From Callorhinus ursinus (Eukaryota > Chordata > Mammalia > Carnivora > Otariidae): 64,000 bases of DNA. Shown piece after piece: positions 59,201-64,000 of this stretch. Both the position numbers and the translations under genes were made by a program. Location of the stretch: positions 1-64,000 of the forward strand of contig NW_020313217.1 in the NCBI RefSeq assembly GCF_003265705.1, given 5' to 3'. The notes beneath the pieces were generated by a model. That model did no database searches, was not told where the DNA came from, and saw nothing but the letters and a program-made list of their open reading frames with translations. The first letter of the stretch is position 1. Each line of letters starts with the position of its first letter.

Positions 59201-62200
59201 GAGAACTCAGTCCAAATCTCATGAGATCTCATCCAAGTCTCACCAGATTTAATTCAAATTCTCATGACATCTCATGCACATCTCGTGAGATTTCAACAAA
59301 AATCTCATGAGTTTCTTAGTCCACATGTTGCCAGATCTCAGTCCTAGTCTCGTGAGAACTCAGTCCAAACCTCGTGAGATCTCATTCAAATGTCACCAGA
59401 ACTCCATCAAAATCTCATGAGATCCCATCCAAATCTCGCAGGAATTCAGTTGAATATTACTGAGATTTCACTCAGGTCTCACAGGATTTCTGCCCAAATC
59501 TCTATGATTTTGTCCAAATTTCATGAGAATTCAGTACAAATCTCATGAGATCTCATCCAAGTCGAACCAGTCCTCAGTCCCATCTCTTGAGACCTCGCCA
59601 ACTTCTCGTGAGATTTCTGCACAAATCTCGTGAGGTCTTTGTCTAGAATCTCAACAAATTTCCAACCAAATCTCGTGACAACTCAGTCCAAGTTTCATCG
59701 GATCTCATCCAATTCTTGCCAGATTTAATTCAAATTCTCGTGACATCTTATGCACATCTAGTGAGATTTCAACAAAAATCTCCTGAGTTTGTCCACATGT
59801 TGCCAGATCTCAGTCCTATTCTCATGAGAACTCAGTTCAAACCTTGTTAAATCTCACTCAAATCTCACCAGAACTCCATCCAAATCTTGTGAGATCTCAT
59901 CAAAATCTCACAGGAATTCAGTCAAAATGTCATGAGATCTCACTCAGGTCTCACAAGATTTTGACCCACATCTCTGAGATTTTGTCAAAATGTCATGAGA
60001 ACTCAGTATAAATCTTGTGAGATCTCTCTCACATGTGTCAAGCCTTCTATCTAAATCTCGTGAGATCAGTCCAAGTCTCATGAGGGTCGCAATCCAAATC
60101 TTGTGAGATCTCATTAAAATCTCACCAGAACTCCATCCAAATCTTGTGAGATCTCATCCAAATCTCACAGGAATTCAGCAAATGCTCATGAGATTTCACT
60201 CAGGTCTCACAAGATTTCTGCCCAAATCTCTTTGATTTTGTCCAAATATGAGAACTCAGTCCAAGTCTCGTGAGGTCTCATCCAAGTCTCACCAGTCCTC
60301 ACTCCAATCTCTTGAGACCTCGCCAACATCTTGTGAGACTTCTATGCAAAGCTCGTGAGGTCTTCATCCAAACCCCAACAAATCTCAGTCCAAAACTGAT
60401 GAGAACTAGTCCAAACTCATCGGATCTCATCCAATTCCTGCCAGAGTTATTTCATCATCTCGTGAGATCTCATGCACATCTCATGAGATTTTGACAAAAA
60501 TCTCGTGAGTTTCTTAGTCCACATGTTGCCAGATCTCAGTCTTATTCTCACGAGAACATTTTCCAAACCTCGCAAGATTTCATTCAAATCTCACCAGAAC
60601 TCTGTCCAAATCTCATGAGATCGCATCCAAATCTTGCATGAATTCAGTTAAAAATCTCATGAGATCTCATTCAGGTCTCACAAGATTTCTACCCTAATCT
60701 CTGAGATTTTGTCCAAATGTTGTGAGAACTCAGTCCAAATCTCTGAGAACTCTTTCAAATCTCGCCAGATCTCAATTTAAATCTCATGAGATCTGTCACA
60801 CATGTGTCAAGACTTCTATCTAAAACTCGTGAGATCTCTGGCACTTGTCTCAAGAGTTCTAGCTAAACCTTGTGATATCAGTCCAAGTCTCGTGAGGGTC
60901 TCAGTCTCTATCTCATGAGAGATCTCACTCAAATCTCTCCAGAACTCCATCCTAATCTCATGAATTCTCATCCAAATCTCACCTGAAGTCTGTCCAAATC
61001 TTGTGAATTCTCACACAGGTCTCACAGGATTTCTACACAAATCTCTGAGATTTTGTCCAGATCTCATGAGAACTCAGTCCAAATCTCATGAGATCTTCAA
61101 ATCTCATGTAATCTCAACATAAAACTCATGAGACCTCTGGCACTTTTCTCACGAATTCTAGTTAAACCCCATGACATCAGTCTAAGTCATGTGAGGATCT
61201 CAGTCCCTATCTCAAGAGATCTCCTTCAAACCACTCCAGACCCCCATCCAAATTTCATGAAATCTCATCCAAACCTTGCAGGAAGTCCATCTCAAATCTC
61301 ATGAGATGTCACTTAGGTCTCACAACATTTCTACCCAAATTTGTGAGATTTTGTCCAAATCTCGTGAGAACTCTGTCCAAATCTCATGAGAACTCTGTCC
61401 AAATCTCATGAAATCTCTTTCAAATCTTGCTAGATCTCAATCCAAATCTCTTGTGTTCTCTCACACTTCTCTCAAGAATTCGAGCTAAATCCCGTGAGAT
61501 CAGTCCATGTCTCGTGAGAACACAGACTAAATGTCATGAGATCTCATCCTATTCTCGTCAGATCTTAGTCCCAATCTCATCATAGCTCACGCACATCTTC
61601 CGAGATATCTAGCTAAATCTCTGTGGTCAGTGCAAATATGGTGATAACTCATCCCAAAACTCGTGAGAACTCAGTCCAAATCTCATGAGATCTCATCCAG
61701 CTCTCTCCATTCCTCAATCCAATCTCTTGAGATCTCGCTGAAATCTCCTGAGACTTCTAAACAAATCTCATGATGTCTTCATCCAAATCTCAACAAATCT
61801 CAGGTGAAAGCTCTTGAGAACTCAGTGCAAACCTTGCGAGATCTCATCCAATTCTCACCAGATTTAATTCAAAGTCTCGTGAAATCTCACACACATCTCG
61901 TGAGATTTTGACAAAAATCTCCTGAGTTCCTTAGTCCACATATTGCCAGATCTCAGTCCTATTTTCATGAAAACTCAGTTCAAACTCATGAGATCTCATT
62001 CAAATCTCACCAGAACTCCCTCCAAATCTCATGAGATCTCATCCAAATCTAGCAGGAATTCAGTCAAAATCTCATGAGATCTCACTCAGGTCTCACAAGA
62101 TTTCTATCCAAATCTCTGAGATTTTGTCCACATGTTGTGAGAACTCCATATAAATCTCATGAGATCTCCTTTAGATCTCACCAGATCTCAATCTAAATCT

Positions 62201-64000
62201 CATGAGCTCTCTCGCACATGTGTCAAGACTTCTATCTAAATCTCGTGAGATCAGTCCAAATCTTATGAGGGTTTCAATCCAAATCTCGTGAGATCTCATT
62301 CAAATCTCAACAGAACTCCATCCAAATCTCCTGAGATCTCGTCCACATCTCACAAGCGTTCTGTCAAATGCCCATGAGATCTCACTCAGGTATCACAAGA
62401 TTTCTACCCAAATCTCAGATTTTGTCCAACTCTCATGGGAACTCAGTCCAAATCTCAGGAGATCTCCTGCATATCTCATGAGATCTCATTCTAAGTCTCA
62501 TGAGATCTCTCGCACATGTGTCAAGATGTCTAGCTAAATCTCATGAGATCAGTCCATGTCTCATTAGGGTCTCAGTCTAAAACTCATGAGATCACATCAA
62601 ATCTCACCAGAAGTCCATCCAAATCTCTGGAGATCTCATCCAAAGTTCATAGGAAGTCTGTCCAAAGCTCATGAGATCTCATTCAGGTCTCCCAGGATTT
62701 CTATCAAAATATCTGACATTTTATTCAAACCTCATGAGAACTCAGTCCAAATCTCACGAGTTCTCCTTTAAATCTTGCCAGATCTCAATCCACATCTCTT
62801 GAGTTCTCTCACACTTCTCTCAAGAGTTCCAGCTAAATCCTGCCAAGTCTTGTGGGAACACAGTCCAAATCTTGAGAGATCTCATTCAACTTTTGCAAGT
62901 CCTCAGGGCAATGTCTTGAGACCACACTGATATCTTGTAAGATTTGTACAAAATCTCATGAGCTCTTAGACCAAATCTCATGAGAACTCAGTCCAAAGCT
63001 CATTAGATCTCATCCAAGTCTCTCCAGATCTCAGTCCAAATCTCGTGAGATCTCATCCGAGTCTCGCCAGTCTTCAGTCCAATCTCTTGAGATCTCACCG
63101 ACATCTTGTGAGATTTCTACACAAATATCCTGAGATCTCCATCCAAATCTCAACAAATCTCAGTCCAAATCTCATCGGATCTCATCCAACTCTCGTCAGA
63201 TTTAATTCAAAGTCTTTTGAGGTCTGATGATATCTCGAGATTTCAACAAAAATCTTGTGAGTTTCTTAGTCCAGATCTCACCAGATCTCAGTCCGATTCT
63301 CATGAACTCAGTCCAAAACTCTGAGATCTCATCCACATCTCACCAGAAGTCCGTCCAAATCTTGTGAGATCTCCTTCAGATCACCCCAGATCTCAATCCA
63401 AATCTCTTGAGTTTTCTCACACTTCTCAAGAGTTCTAGCTACATCTCATGAGATCAGTCCAAGTCTCATGAGAACACAGTCCAAATCTTGGGAGATCTCA
63501 TCCTGTTCTCACCAGATATCAGTCCAAATCTCATGATACCTCATGCATGTCTCCCGAGAGTCCTAGCTAAATTGCTGTGATTAGTCCAAATGTGGTGAGA
63601 ACTCAGCCTAAAACTTGTAGAACTCAGTCCAAACCTCGTGAGATCTCCTACAAATCTCACCAGATCTCAGTCTATCTCGTGAGAACTCCTGAACATGTGT
63701 CAAGATTTCTAGCTAGATCTCATGAAATCAGTCCAAGTCTCGTGAGGGTATCAGTCCAAAACTTGTGAGATCACATCAAATCTCACCAGAAGTCCATCTG
63801 AATCTCGTGACATCTCATCCAACCAAATCTTGTGGGAAGTCTGTCCAAAGCTCGTGAGATCTCATTCAGGTCTCACAGGATTCCTACCGAAATATCTGAC
63901 ATTTTGTTCAAATCTCGTGAGAACTCAGTAAAAATCTCATAAGATCTCCTTCAAATCTTGCCAGATCTCAATCCACATCTCTTGAGTTCTCTCACACTTC

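Larger units (their letters stand above)
48884..64000 (-). repeat. Degenerate minisatellite array, right arm (15.1 kb, runs off window)
   Basis: The same monomer family as 28,757-41,075 but reverse-complemented: CCAAATCTCATGAGATCTCA with phrases such as TTCTAGCTAAATCTCGTGAG, GATTTTGTCCAAATCTC and GTTTCTTAGTCCACATGT. The first ~650 bases are collinear with the inner end of the left arm, including the rare word GTGAACTCTC followed by CATCCAAATATCCCCAGA. It carries two interruptions, at about 49,797-49,972 and 53,103-53,297. It continues to the last base of the window. Confidence 0.95.

Noticed and set aside
28757..64000. CRISPR-like repeat array
   Set aside because: The repeats are contiguous, degenerate 20-22 base monomers without unique spacers of constant length, and the host is a mammal. 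This is a minisatellite.

Overview
The window is mammalian nuclear DNA. It is most likely from a caniform carnivore: it carries several Can-SINE copies (tRNA-Lys-derived, beginning GGCGCCTGGGTGGCTCAG, with a TC-rich body and an AAATAAATAAAATCTT-type tail) and many L1 copies with the carnivore-style 3' end (GTGACTAACATAACATAATAAAA). I see no intact protein-coding gene, RNA gene or CRISPR array. The window is a repeat-dominated, satellite-flanked region of the kind found near centromeres or telomeres. That chromosomal location is inference.

Layout. (1) 1 to ~10,450: a CpG-rich tandem macrosatellite with a ~1.42 kb unit, seven full copies and one partial. Each unit is built from six diverged ~236 bp monomers. 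Units 1-5 and 6-8 form two subfamilies, joined near 7.03 kb. (2) 10,450-28,750: non-satellite DNA dense in dead retrotransposons. It holds a coiled-coil-encoding exon-like block (10,834-10,964, minus), an RPS15 processed pseudogene (12,780-13,227), a Can-SINE split by a twin-primed L1, a MER2-type DNA transposon, a long degenerate L1 (about 18.4-22.9 kb, minus), an L1 flanked by its own inverted 3' ends (22.9-24.3 kb) and a Can-SINE inserted in an ancient repeat (28.16 kb). (3) 28,757-41,075: a 12.3 kb degenerate minisatellite of ~22 bp monomers (GAGATTTGGACTGAGATCTCAT type). (4) 41,075-48,884: a spacer with three ~430-500 bp modules, a rearranged L1, and ~1.0 kb tandem units in reverse orientation (43.1-44.6 kb) and then forward orientation (44.66-48.48 kb), followed by a second copy of the exon-like block. 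(5) 48,884 to the window end: the same minisatellite in the opposite orientation, 15.1 kb and still running at base 64,000.

Main structural result. The two minisatellite arms form a very large inverted duplication. At the inner ends they are collinear by eye: the reverse complement of 41,145 down to about 40,450 matches 48,793 to about 49,440, including non-minisatellite sequence. The 1.0 kb units in the spacer also switch orientation, near 44.6 kb, so the whole 28.7-64 kb region is organised around a centre at about 44.6-45.0 kb. A sharp breakpoint at about 48,790 joins the exon-like block to the right arm.

No cooperating gene system is visible. The history read here is satellite amplification, segmental duplication with inversion, and nested retrotransposition. 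All identity statements are by eye; no alignment or database search was run.
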